Origin: an uncultured Slackia sp.
Lineage (GTDB): Bacteria > Actinomycetota > Coriobacteriia > Coriobacteriales > Eggerthellaceae
Direction: 5' to 3'
Assembly: GCA_900553775.1 (NCBI GenBank)
Contig: USEZ01000056.1
Span: 1 to 10,619, forward strand
DNA: 10,619 nucleotides
Of the stretch, positions 1 to 8,464 are shown in pieces. The notes under the pieces were generated by a model. That model was not told the DNA's origin. It did not search any database and saw only the letters and a program-made list of their open reading frames with translations. How positions within the stretch are numbered: the first letter of the stretch is position 1; the number at the start of each line of letters is the position of its first letter. Both the position numbers and the translations under genes were made by a program.

Positions 1-64
1 CAGCTGGGAGAGCGCGGGCTTTGCAAGCCTGAGGTCAGGGGTTCGATCCCCCTAAGCTCCACCA
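1..64 (+). tRNA. tRNA-Ala (anticodon TGC), 5' end cut off by the window
   Basis: The window begins inside the D arm. The anticodon stem-loop with loop TTTGCAA gives anticodon TGC. The T arm pairs AGGGG with CCCCT around the loop TTCGATC, and the 3' acceptor strand AAGCTCC is followed by discriminator A and an encoded CCA (62-64). The T at position 70 of the acceptor would form the G3-U70 wobble pair that identifies alanine tRNAs; the G3 side lies outside the window. A terminator follows 9 bases downstream, so this is the last gene of its transcript. It is not followed by 23S rRNA, so it is not a visible part of an rRNA spacer. Confidence 0.95.
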
Positions 65-73
65 TAAACGATG

Positions 74-105
74 TCGCAGGTTCGCTTCGAGCCTGCGATT
101 TTTTT
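74..105 (+). terminator. Intrinsic terminator of tRNA-Ala
   Basis: An 11-bp stem (74-84 pairing with 88-98, one G-T wobble) closes a CTT loop and is followed directly by seven T (99-105). This is a textbook Rho-independent terminator, 9 bases after the tRNA CCA end. Confidence 0.93.
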
Positions 106-142
106 ATCTTCCGGCGCATCATCCCTTCTCCATCGTGTCGTC

Positions 143-178
143 CGTGCCCGATATTTCCAATATCGTACCTCGGGCACG
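143..178. promoter_or_regulatory. Nested inverted repeats, candidate operator upstream of the flavoprotein gene
   Basis: Two dyads share the same short stretch. The outer one pairs CGTGCCCGA (143-151) with TCGGGCACG (170-178), both perfect 9-mers. The inner one pairs CGATATT (149-155) with AATATCG (159-165) around TCC. The two dyads overlap at 149-151, so as RNA they would compete; as DNA they could be two half-overlapping protein sites. There is no T run, which argues against a terminator. The element is 112 bp before the flavoprotein start, a fitting place for an operator. I could not identify a convincing sigma-70 promoter around it. Role as an operator is inference. Confidence 0.45.
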
Positions 179-289
179 ATGCCCTTTTCCTCCCCTTTCC
201 CGAAGATGGCGCATGCGGGGTCGCTTCGTGCGATCCGTTTGTCAGGGCGCCGAGGCAATGCGCGCCATAAAAAAGAAGGAGGGTGTCGT

Positions 290-2088
290 ATGGAGGGAAT
301 ATCGAGGCGTGGCTTCGTGGCGACGGCGGCTGCAGCGCTTGGCGCCGCCGTCGTGGCATCTGGGTGTGCAGGCGGAAGGTCTTCTGCCGACGGGAATCGC
401 ATGACGGCGGGCTACGGCACGGCGAACGGCAAGGGCGGGCAGGTGAAGGTGGAGGCGGTCGCTTCCGACGGCGTTCTTACGGCTTTGTCCGTTGTCGAAT
501 CGCGCGAGTCGTATGGCATAGGGACGGAGGCGATGGAGGTGCTCTCGTCTCTTATTGTGGAGAACCAAACGCTGGATGTCGATACGGTATCGGGCGCGAC
601 CATGACGAGCATGGCGTTTTTGTCTGCGGCGGCTGACGCGATCGATGAAGCGGGCTTGAAATCGAAGGACTTCAAGAAGGCGGCGCATGCGTTTCCCGCC
701 CTGCCCGACGGCTTTACGGACGGAGTCGATATCGTAGTCATAGGGTCGGGCGGCGCCGGCTACGCTGCGGCGCTTACGGCGGCTGCGGCGGGTAAGAAAA
801 CCCTCATGCTCGAAAAGCTAGGCATCACGGGCGGCGACACCATTTTGTCGGGAGGTGCGATGGCCGTTCCCGGAAACTACTTCCAGAAAAAAGAGGGCGT
901 CGAAGACGGCGTAGAGCGCATGGCGGAGGACATGCTGGTCGGCGGGGACCGCGCGGGCGATCCTGCTCTTGTCGAGGTCATATGCAAGGGGGCCTACGAT
1001 GCCATGGAATGGCTTGTGTGGGAAGGGGGCGTCGCGTGGCAGCCTTATGAGCGTTTTTTCGGCGGCCATTCCGTTCCACGTTCCATCATCCCCGAAGGAA
1101 ACGAAGGAAGCGGAATCATCATGCCGCTTGCCGAAAGGGCGAAAGCTGCGAAAGGCCTCACGATCTGCCGCAACGTGAGGGCCGATGATTTGTCTCTGGC
1201 GCCCGACGGGTCTGTGACGGGGTTATGGCGAGCAACGTCCTTACGGGGGAAACGTACGATATTTCCTGCAAGGCCGTAGTCATGGCGGCTGGCGGATTCG
1301 GTTCGAATGTCGAAATGCGCGTCAAATACAATCCCGAGATGGACGAGAGCATCTTGTCGACCGACTCCGTGGGTGCTACGGGCGATTGCCACATCATGGC
1401 CGAAAAGGCCGGCGCCGAATTGGTGGATATGCAATACATCCAAACATATCCGACCTGCGACACGCAGTCGGGGGCGTTGCTGTATGTCGGCAACATGCGT
1501 CTTGAGAATCGGGCCATCTGCGTGAATAAAGAAGGGAAGCGTTTCGTCGAGGAGATGCAACGCCGCGACGTCATTTCCAATGCGGTTAAGGAGCAGACGG
1601 ACGGCGTCGGCTATATGGTGTTCAACCAGGAAGGCGCGGACGCGACTGATGTGTTGCAGGTCAATGCGGCGGAATACGACGGACTGGTTGCACGCAACCA
1701 GTCCGTCAAGGCCGATACTCTGGAGGAGGCTTGCGAGCCCTTCGGCATCGACGCCGCTGCGCTTTCGTCGACGCTTGATGCATGGAACAGGTATTGTTCC
1801 GAGGGCAAAGACCCCGACTTCAACTATCGTGCTCCGATGAATCCCATCGAAGGCGGCCCTTACTACGTGCTGGCCTTCAAGCCGTCGGTCCACTACACCA
1901 TGGGCGGGGTGAGGATAGACCCCGAGGCTCACGTTCTCGACGCGCAGGGCAACCCGCTTCCCGGCCTTTTCGCCGCCGGCGAGACAGCGGGCCACAAGAT
2001 GGGGACCAATCGTTTGGGGTCGTGCTCTATCACGGACGTGTTCGTTTTCGGCCGCATTGCAGGGGCCAATGCGGCGGCGTTCGCCTGA
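290..2088 (+). pseudogene. Tat-exported FMN/FAD flavoprotein reductase (fumarate/urocanate reductase type), frameshifted
   Basis: Reading 290-1279 and continuing in the next frame to 2088 restores a 599-residue protein, the normal length for the FMN-binding plus FAD_binding_2 reductases that pass electrons to fumarate, urocanate or similar acceptors outside the cytoplasm. Seen in the restored protein: twin-arginine signal SRRGFVATA (residues 5-13) with a possible lipobox cysteine at 26; an FMN domain (about 45-120) with the flavinylation motif SGAT (101-104), where ApbE would attach FMN to the threonine; a GxGxxG dinucleotide fold (152-157); and the fumarate-reductase-type active-site pieces GGH (His260), RDVIS (Arg426), HYTMGG (His535) and NRLGS (Arg575). 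There is no heme motif. Start ATG 290 has a strong AAGGAGGG site at 276-283; an earlier in-frame start at 71 runs through the tRNA terminator and is rejected. The substrate cannot be told. The product is broken after residue 311 unless the missing base is a sequencing error. Confidence 0.88.
1219..1222 (+). other. Frameshift site in a G run (one base missing)
   Basis: The run GGGG follows ACG and precedes TTATG. Upstream the reading frame ends in SVTG; downstream the family sequence resumes one frame earlier as VMASN. Adding one G restores an unbroken protein with no residue lost. A homopolymer slip in the genome or a base-calling error are the two simple causes. The zero-frame codons here do not form a canonical X XXY YYZ slippery heptamer. 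Confidence 0.85.
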
Positions 2089-2119
2089 TCAAGCCGCCGC
2101 ATTTCCTGCATTGGGCGGC
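2051..2119 (+). promoter_or_regulatory. Three mutually exclusive hairpins around the flavoprotein stop codon
   Basis: Hairpin A pairs GCCGCATTG (2051-2059) with CAATGCGGC (2067-2075), 9 bp perfect. Hairpin B pairs AATGCGGCGGC (2068-2078) with GCCGCCGCATT (2093-2103), 11 bp perfect, with the TGA stop (2086-2088) in its loop. Hairpin C pairs GCCGCC (2093-2098) with GGCGGC (2114-2119). B overlaps both A and C, so the RNA can form A plus C, or B. No T run follows, so none is an intrinsic terminator. Part of A and B is coding sequence for a conserved GRIAGANAAAF stretch, so some pairing may be accidental. It may be a 3'-end stabiliser or a ribosome-sensitive switch; both are inference. Confidence 0.4.
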
Positions 2120-2189
2120 GTGCGGGAATTCTTGCCGTGCGGTACGAAAAGGTATGTTTTTACCTGCCTAAAAGGGATTCGAGGGGCGT

Positions 2190-2198
2190 TGGTAGAAT
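2190..2198 (+). promoter_or_regulatory. Extended -10 promoter of the LuxR-type gene, leaderless start
   Basis: TGG followed by TAGAAT (2193-2198) matches the TGn-TATAAT extended -10 form. No good -35 is present at the right spacing, which such promoters tolerate. Transcription 7 bases after the hexamer would begin on the A of the ATG at 2205. There is no Shine-Dalgarno sequence within normal range, so a leaderless mRNA is the simplest reading. A small dyad, GGCG (2185-2188) and CGCC (2199-2202), brackets the hexamer. Confidence 0.55.
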
Positions 2199-2204
2199 CG
2201 CCGC

Positions 2205-3719
2205 ATGGATTTCTTTCGAAACATCCCGTCGCCGCCCGCCTTCCCGAGGCCTTCGTCCGGCCGCGTCGATGAAGCGCGGGCCCCGTCCTTTCTCGTCGAC
2301 GTGGCCGGTCTTTCTCTCGTGATTGCGTGGACGTTCGTTTTCTGGAATGGCGATGGGGTCGGTATGGCGGCTGCCGTTTGCGGCAGCGTCGATCTGTTGC
2401 TTGCTCTCCAAAGCGGCGCGACGGCTCTTTTTTCCGCCCTTATCGCCATTTCGCTGTATGCGCGAAAGCGCCGTCTTTTCCTTTTGCTTTGTGGAGCGAG
2501 CGCTTTTGCGGCGTGCGTTGCGCTGCCCTGCTTTGCCGTATGGGTCGACGGAGGAAGGGCCGAGGCGATATCGATCGCGTTTTTCTTGAGCGGCGCGGGG
2601 TCGACGGTGAGGCTTGGGTGGGAGTCCTCGATGTTCGGTCGCGGCCCGTTTCAGGCCGCCATTTTAGCGGCGGCTTCGTATGGCATGGGATTTCTGATTT
2701 TTGTAGGCATATGCGCGGTTCCCAGGGGATCTGTCGCCATCGGGTCGTTTTTGCCCGCGTTGTCTCTCGCTTTGTTCGTCGCTTTCAGGCTGCGTAATCT
2801 TGCATGTCGAAATTTGCCCGATTCATCCGGTGCTGCGAGGTTTGCGTCGCCCGCCCGCCCGGCGCATCCCTCATCGCCTTTGGGCATGCCTTCCAGGAGA
2901 GCCTCCCGCCTCTTCGGGGCGCTCGGTCTTGTGTTTTTCGCGTACGGCATCATGCGTTCGTCAGGCGTCGCGGAGGGAATCCCGACATCGGGCGGCGCCT
3001 TCGCTGCCGCCCTTCCCGCTTTAGGGAGCTGCTGCGCGGTGCTGTGCGCTTCGTTCGCCTTTCGTCGGCGCCCTTTCGCCATCGTGTACGCTTCGTCACT
3101 CATTCTTGCCTTCGTGGCCGTTCTGCCTTCCGATGTCTTGCCGCTGGGAAATGTCGTTCTGTTCTGCTGCGCCCTTGTTGCTGCCGATTCGGTGAAATAC
3201 ATCGTATGGCTTTCGTTCGCCTGCGTTTTCGAGGGGCTTCCGCAGCGTATGCTTTTACCGCTCGCACTCGCTCGCTCCTCCCAGTGGTTGGGAAGCTTCG
3301 TCGGACAGGCGGCTTTCCTTGTCGTTCCTTCGAAAGGCCTGGCTGTCCTCGTATCGGTTGTTGCGGTTCTTGTGTGCCTTATCGATGCCATGGTCCCGGC
3401 GGCTCCCCCTTTTTCTCCGCCGCTCGGAAAAGAGGATGGAAAGGCGCGCGTTGACGCTTCTCGCGAGGAGAGGCCTTCTTGCGCCGAGGCCGGAAGAGAG
3501 GAAGGTTTCTTTTCCTCATTGAATCTCACGCCGCGCGAGCGGGAGGTGTGCTCCCTCTGGGTTCGCGGGCATACGGCCGCCCATATCGAAAGGCGTTTGT
3601 GCGTGTCGAAAAGCACGGTTAAGACCCATGTGTCCCATATTTACGAAAAAGCGGGCGTTTCAAGCAGAGAGGAGCTTATCGCGGCCTTCGAAGAATTCGC
3701 GCCTTCCCGTTCGCGGTAG
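2205..3719 (+). CDS. Membrane-bound LuxR-family transcriptional regulator (about 12 TM helices + C-terminal HTH)
   Basis: The 504-residue product has about 12 hydrophobic helices in two groups of six (roughly residues 28-200 and 235-405), joined by a polar, Pro/Ser/Arg-rich loop near 205-230. A charged linker (about 408-437) leads to a LuxR/GerE helix-turn-helix (441-495) beginning LTPREREV and including the recognition part VSKSTVKTHVSHIYEKAG. This is a one-component sensor: the membrane part probably senses a ligand or the membrane state and the cytoplasmic tail binds DNA. Such proteins are numerous in Eggerthellaceae and often lie beside FMN/FAD respiratory reductases, as here, where it follows the flavoprotein by 116 bp on the same strand. 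Control of that gene, perhaps through the dyads at 143-178, is inference. The start at 2205 has no ribosome-binding site but fits a leaderless transcript. Ligand unknown. Confidence 0.88.
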   Translation: MDFFRNIPSPPAFPRPSSGRVDEARAPSFLVDVAGLSLVIAWTFVFWNGDGVGMAAAVCGSVDLLLALQSGATALFSALIAISLYARKRRLFLLLCGASAFAACVALPCFAVWVDGGRAEAISIAFFLSGAGSTVRLGWESSMFGRGPFQAAILAAASYGMGFLIFVGICAVPRGSVAIGSFLPALSLALFVAFRLRNLACRNLPDSSGAARFASPARPAHPSSPLGMPSRRASRLFGALGLVFFAYGIMRSSGVAEGIPTSGGAFAAALPALGSCCAVLCASFAFRRRPFAIVYASSLILAFVAVLPSDVLPLGNVVLFCCALVAADSVKYIVWLSFACVFEGLPQRMLLPLALARSSQWLGSFVGQAAFLVVPSKGLAVLVSVVAVLVCLIDAMVPAAPPFSPPLGKEDGKARVDASREERPSCAEAGREEGFFSSLNLTPREREVCSLWVRGHTAAHIERRLCVSKSTVKTHVSHIYEKAGVSSREELIAAFEEFAPSRSR

Positions 3720-3840
3720 GGCTCTTCGTTATGCGGGCCCGTTGTTGCGGTCGTTTCGTATCGGGCGGGATCTATCGTCGGTTTCGGCCGCCATGCCCCT
3801 TCGGGCGCGGGCTCTCCTGCTCCGTTCATCGCGGCTGCCC

Positions 3841-3900
3841 TTTTCCGCATCCGTCGTCGATGCCCGCACCGTTTCCCCGCCTTTCCGCCCATCTGTCGCC
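3841..3900 (+). terminator. C-rich, G-poor stretch, possible Rho-dependent termination region
   Basis: After the LuxR-type gene no hairpin with a T run is visible, and 3720-3940 holds no gene that I can support. In the 60 bases 3841-3900 I count 28 C against 11 G on the plus strand. Such a C-over-G bubble is what Rho loading sites look like. This is compositional evidence only. Confidence 0.25.
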
Positions 3901-3943
3901 TCTCCGGGCTTTTCCTGCGGATTCGTTGCGTTATCTCGGGCGA

Positions 3944-3952
3944 TGCTATAAT
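3944..3952 (+). promoter_or_regulatory. Extended -10 promoter of the J-protein/typA operon
   Basis: TGC followed by a perfect TATAAT (3947-3952). A weak -35 candidate TTGCGT (3926-3931) sits 15 bp upstream, shorter than ideal, but the TGn extension makes a -35 less needed. Transcription would begin near 3959, giving a leader of about 47 bases before the GTG at 4006. Confidence 0.7.
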
Positions 3953-4005
3953 GGCACGCCGTTGAAAACGACGGCAGGAAGAATGTCCGAATAGGAAGGG
4001 GCGGC

Positions 4006-4538
4006 GTGAATCGCATCGAAGCGCTCAATATTCTCGGCCTCGATGACGACGCCACCGCGCAAGATATCAGAACCGCCTATAAGGAATGCGCGCAGATTCT
4101 TCACCCCGATCGCTTTGCGGGCAACAAGAAGCTCCAAGAGCGTGCCACCGAGCAGTTCAAGCGTTTGCAGGATGCCTATGAATTCCTGCGGTCGGGCCGC
4201 GGCGCGAAGGCGACGGGCCGAACGTCGTCGGCTGCCCGTTCCGTTTCGTACGCCGAGGCGCAGCTTGCAGGGCTGGCGGCGGCGCGTACCCAGCTGATGG
4301 CTCAGCGCGACACCGCCTGCGACGAGCGTCGCAACGCCGCCCTCATGATCGCGGCCGGAGCGATCGGCGCGATTGTGGGGCGCCGCATCATCTGGATTGC
4401 GGGCATCGCGGGAACCCTTGTCATTTGGGGAATCGTCTCGCTGATTTCGGCATGTCAGAGCATCTCCACCATCAACGATCACCTCAAAGAGATAGATATG
4501 CAAAAACGCCAACTGGAAGAAGATTGGGAAGAAGACCG

Positions 4539-4542
<4 letters not shown>
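4006..4542 (+). CDS. Small membrane-anchored J-domain (DnaJ-like) protein
   Basis: The 178-residue product starts with a J domain (about 4-65) containing the HPD tripeptide (33-35) that stimulates the ATPase of DnaK-type Hsp70. A short Gly/Ser/Arg linker follows (63-82), then a charged helix (83-110), two closely spaced hydrophobic helices (111-125 and 128-150) and an acidic, charged C-terminus (156-178). It lacks the zinc-finger and substrate domains of true DnaJ, so it is a specialised co-chaperone that probably recruits DnaK to the inner face of the membrane. The GTG start is set by AGGAAGGGG (3993-4001). Its stop overlaps the typA start by ATGA, which makes co-translation likely. Partner and client proteins are unknown; a link to ribosome or membrane-protein biogenesis is inference from the neighbour. 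Confidence 0.85.
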
Positions 4543-6350
<1,808 letters not shown>

Positions 6351-6373
6351 CGTTTCGTACGCATTTTGTTCGA

Positions 6374-6407
6374 AAGCGGGCACGCGCGGGCGGCCCGCTT
6401 CTTTTTT
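6374..6407 (+). terminator. Intrinsic terminator of the J-protein/typA operon
   Basis: AAGCGGG (6374-6380) pairs with CCCGCTT (6394-6400), followed by C and six T (6402-6407). A tighter alternative uses GCGGG (6386-6390) with the same right arm around a 3-base loop. It lies 23 bases after the typA stop. Confidence 0.8.
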
Positions 6408-6482
6408 CGCCTGGTCATCTCGGGTGCGTGTGTAGGGGCGTTGTGGGTGTATTGTGGACGCTTCTTCGGCCTTGGGGCCGTG

Positions 6483-6491
6483 TGGCACAAT
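6483..6491 (+). promoter_or_regulatory. Possible promoter of the parvulin lipoprotein gene
   Basis: TGG followed by CACAAT (6486-6491) fits a weak extended -10 element; a poor -35 candidate TTCTTC (6462-6467) is 18 bp upstream. CACAAT also forms a dyad with ATTGTG (6451-6456), and a CGGCC/GGCCG hairpin (6467-6480) lies between. Transcription would begin near 6498, leaving a leader of about 50 bases. Confidence 0.35.
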
Positions 6492-6548
6492 ACGGACGCT
6501 GACACCAAGGAGAAATCCTTGTTATTCCTGTTTCGAGAGGTGTGATTC

Positions 6549-7832
6549 ATGAAAACTTCCGACTTGTTGAGAGCCGCCCTCGCCGCCGCCTTGGCGGTCA
6601 CGTGCGGCCTCGGCCTTGCGGCCTGCTCCAGCGAATCGAGCTCGGATGCTTCGGGCATCGACATCAGCGACGTGTCGGGCGGCGTTGCCGCCACCGTCAA
6701 CGGGACCGAAATCGGCGAGAAGGCCGTCACCGCCTACATCGACGGGTTCCGTTCTTCCAACGGCTTGGCCGAGGATTCCGCATGGGCCCAGTGGATGGTG
6801 GACAATGGATTCGACGCGAAAACCGTGCGCGAACAGGTCATCGACTACTACGTGAGCCAGGAGCTTATTCGCCAGGCCGCCGACGAAAACGGCGTGAAGG
6901 TCGACGACGCCCAGGTCGATGAGCAGATTTCCACGATGCGCGAGTACTATCAGTCCGACGAGGAATGGAACAAAGCGCTCGATCAGGTCGGCGTCACGGA
7001 GGAAGAGTACCGCGACATGATAGAGCTCAACCTCACCGAGGCCGGCCTGAAGGAGAAGGTCGCCGCGCCGAGCGACCCCTCCGAGGAAGAATTGCTGCAA
7101 TACGCCCAGATGTATGCATCCGCCTACGATGGGGCGAAGAAGTCGAGCCATATCCTCTTCTCCTCCGAAGACCAGGCGAAGGCGCAGGAAGTTCTCGATA
7201 AGATCAACGCCGGCGAGCTTGACTTCGCCGAAGCTGCGTCTGAGAACTCGATCGACGAAGGGTCCAAGGCCGACGGCGGCAATGTGGGCTGGGATAAGCT
7301 GACCTCGTTCGTCGAGGAGTACCAGACCGCGCTCGATGGCCTTGAGAAAGACCAGGTAAGCGGGCTTGTCACCACGACCTATGGCATTCATATCATCAAA
7401 TGCACCGACGTGTTCACCGCCCCTGAAGAAGTGACTTCGATCGATCAGATCCCGGCCGAGTTCGCCGACAACATCAAAAAGTCGCTCGAGACTTCCAGCA
7501 GCAACCAGGCGTACAGCGATTGGTATCAGAGCTACAAAGAGGGCGCCGATATCGTGATCAACGAAATGCCGGCCGACGCTCCCTACAACGTCGACACGAC
7601 CGGCGTTACGCCGAGCACCTCTGCCGAGACGGTCTCCCCCGGCGTGCCCGGTGACGATTCCTCCGAAGGAAACGAATCGGGCGCTTCCGGCGAAGGCGAT
7701 GCGGCGGCAAGCGATGAGCCTGCCGAGGATGCCTCCGAGGCCGCCGACCAGCCTGCCGAGGAGAACGCTGAAGCCTCCGCCGAGGAGTCTTCCCAGATTC
7801 CCGAGACCAACCCTGACGCTTCGAGGCAGTAG
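6549..7832 (+). CDS. Secreted lipoprotein peptidyl-prolyl isomerase (SurA/PrsA parvulin family)
   Basis: The 427-residue protein begins with a lipoprotein signal peptide ending LGLAAC, so Cys26 is the lipidated residue. Residues about 45-170 form the helical SurA_N-like chaperone part (ATVNGTEIGEKAV start). A parvulin rotamase domain follows (about 198-287) with the family blocks SSHILF (199-204), GGNVGW (243-248) and YGIHIIK (278-284). After a further helical part the last 75 or so residues are a low-complexity acidic tail rich in Ala, Glu, Ser, Asp and Pro. Such proteins help exported proteins fold on the outer face of the membrane. The ATG at 6549 is preceded by AGAGG at 6536-6540. It is a single-gene unit between two terminators. 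The acidic tail is not a standard part of PrsA; a role in holding cations or in cell-wall spacing is a guess. Confidence 0.93.
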   Translation: MKTSDLLRAALAAALAVTCGLGLAACSSESSSDASGIDISDVSGGVAATVNGTEIGEKAVTAYIDGFRSSNGLAEDSAWAQWMVDNGFDAKTVREQVIDYYVSQELIRQAADENGVKVDDAQVDEQISTMREYYQSDEEWNKALDQVGVTEEEYRDMIELNLTEAGLKEKVAAPSDPSEEELLQYAQMYASAYDGAKKSSHILFSSEDQAKAQEVLDKINAGELDFAEAASENSIDEGSKADGGNVGWDKLTSFVEEYQTALDGLEKDQVSGLVTTTYGIHIIKCTDVFTAPEEVTSIDQIPAEFADNIKKSLETSSSNQAYSDWYQSYKEGADIVINEMPADAPYNVDTTGVTPSTSAETVSPGVPGDDSSEGNESGASGEGDAAASDEPAEDASEAADQPAEENAEASAEESSQIPETNPDASRQ

Positions 7833-7869
7833 CGCCATTCCGAAGGTTTTCGGCATAACGAGCAGCTTC

Positions 7870-7905
7870 AAAGGACCGCTTCTTACAAGCGGTCCTTTAA
7901 TTTTT
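7870..7905 (+). terminator. Intrinsic terminator of the parvulin gene
   Basis: A perfect 12-bp stem (7870-7881 with 7887-7898) around CTTAC, followed by AA and five T (7901-7905), 37 bases after the stop codon. Confidence 0.95.
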
Positions 7906-7935
7906 GGCGAATTCACTGGTAATTCTCGCCGCTTT

Positions 7936-7944
7936 TGATATACT
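7936..7944 (+). promoter_or_regulatory. Extended -10 promoter of tRNA-Ser(GGA)
   Basis: TGA followed by TATACT (7939-7944). A -35 at the usual spacing is poor (TGGTAA, 7917-7922, spacer 16). Transcription would begin near 7951, about 34 bases before the mature tRNA. Confidence 0.65.
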
Positions 7945-7984
7945 CCATTGTCGCTGCATGAGTTGTATGCGGCCAATCGAATAC

Positions 7985-8076
7985 GGAGAGATGTCCGAGC
8001 TGGCCGAAGGAGCACGATTGGAAATCGTGTATGCGCCAAAAGCGTATCTGGGGTTCGAATCCCCATCTCTCCGCCA
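7985..8076 (+). tRNA. tRNA-Ser (anticodon GGA)
   Basis: Acceptor stem GGAGAGA (7985-7991) pairs with TCTCTCC (8066-8072), then discriminator G and an encoded CCA (8074-8076). Anticodon stem CACGA/TCGTG (8013-8017, 8025-8029) holds loop TTGGAAA with anticodon GGA (8020-8022), reading UCC/UCU. A long variable arm, as in all class II serine tRNAs, lies between the anticodon and T arms. The T arm has TTCGAAT. Confidence 0.97.
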
Positions 8077-8085
8077 GAGATTTTT

Positions 8086-8114
8086 ACAGGTCCGTTTATT
8101 TCGGGCCTGTTTTT
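8086..8114 (+). terminator. Intrinsic terminator of tRNA-Ser(GGA)
   Basis: ACAGGTCCG (8086-8094) pairs with CGGGCCTGT (8102-8110), one wobble, loop of seven, followed by T run 8110-8114 and another TTTT after one G. It starts 10 bases after the CCA. Confidence 0.9.
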
Positions 8115-8124
8115 GTTTTGAAAT

Positions 8125-8158
8125 GCATCCGATTCGTCCTGCAGGGCGAATCGGATGC
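8125..8158. repeat. 34-bp near-perfect palindrome
   Basis: GCATCCGATTCG (8125-8136) is the exact reverse complement of CGAATCGGATGC (8147-8158). The centre holds CCTGCAGG (8138-8145), itself a palindrome, so the whole 34 bp is symmetric except for one T/G pair (8137/8146). No T run follows on either side. It starts 10 bases after the tRNA-Ser terminator. It could be a protein-binding dyad, a back-up transcription stop or an extragenic palindromic repeat; the sequence does not decide. Confidence 0.75.
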
Positions 8159-8448
8159 GGGGTTTGAGACGGAAAAGCGGGCCTATGGGGCAAGAAGCTC
8201 ACCCGATTTCGCTCCTTCTGATGCATACGCCGACGGCGTCGGCAAAACTTGTTTTGGGGTAGAAATCGACGGGTATCCTGCAAAAACGAACTCTGCAATG
8301 AGGAAGATGCATCGCAGTCGGCGTGTTCGGCATCGTTTCCCCAGTTCGCGCATTCGAGATCGAGATGAGTCTGCGGGATATCCGCAAATAATCTTGGCCA
8401 AGGCGGTATATCGGCACGCGGTTCGGTCTAAGATTCGGTCCGTATGAC
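8159..8448. other. Noncoding stretch between the two tRNA-Ser genes
   Basis: I see no reading frame here with a ribosome-binding site or family resemblance. It contains a short hairpin GCCGAC/GTCGGC (8229-8243) and a dyad TGCGG/CCGCA (near 8382-8396). No DnaA-box-like motif was recognised. The parS site lies at its right edge. Confidence 0.5.
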
Positions 8449-8462
8449 GTTTCACGTGAAAC
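8449..8462. promoter_or_regulatory. parS, ParB-binding centromere-like site
   Basis: GTTTCACGTGAAAC is a perfect 14-bp palindrome and equals the core of the bacterial chromosomal parS consensus (14 of the 16 consensus positions; the two outer bases here are C and T). ParB-CTP loads at such sites, spreads, and guides origin segregation and SMC loading. Sites of this type cluster near oriC in most bacteria, including actinobacteria. A random exact match in a window this size is very unlikely (about 4 in 100,000). It ends 2 bp before the -35 element of the tRNA-Ser(CGA) promoter. Confidence 0.88.
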
Positions 8463-8464
8463 TC

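Noticed and set aside
1..105. Part of an rRNA operon spacer (tRNA-Ala with TGC is common there)
   Set aside because: A strong terminator follows directly and no 23S sequence is present.
71..289. Longer start for the flavoprotein at 71
   Set aside because: It would translate the tRNA terminator and the nested dyad. The ATG at 290 has a strong ribosome-binding site and is directly followed by a Tat signal.
1210..1240. Programmed -1 frameshift in the flavoprotein gene
   Set aside because: The zero-frame codons ACG GGG TTA do not form an X XXY YYZ slippery site, and no family precedent is known to me. A base loss in the G run is simpler.
4425..4538. Upstream start for TypA
   Set aside because: It lies inside the J-protein gene; the start at 4539 gives the usual family N-terminus and an ATGA overlap.
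6522..8066. 514-residue open frame opposite the parvulin gene
   Set aside because: It runs through a tRNA gene and a terminator and mirrors a well supported lipoprotein gene.
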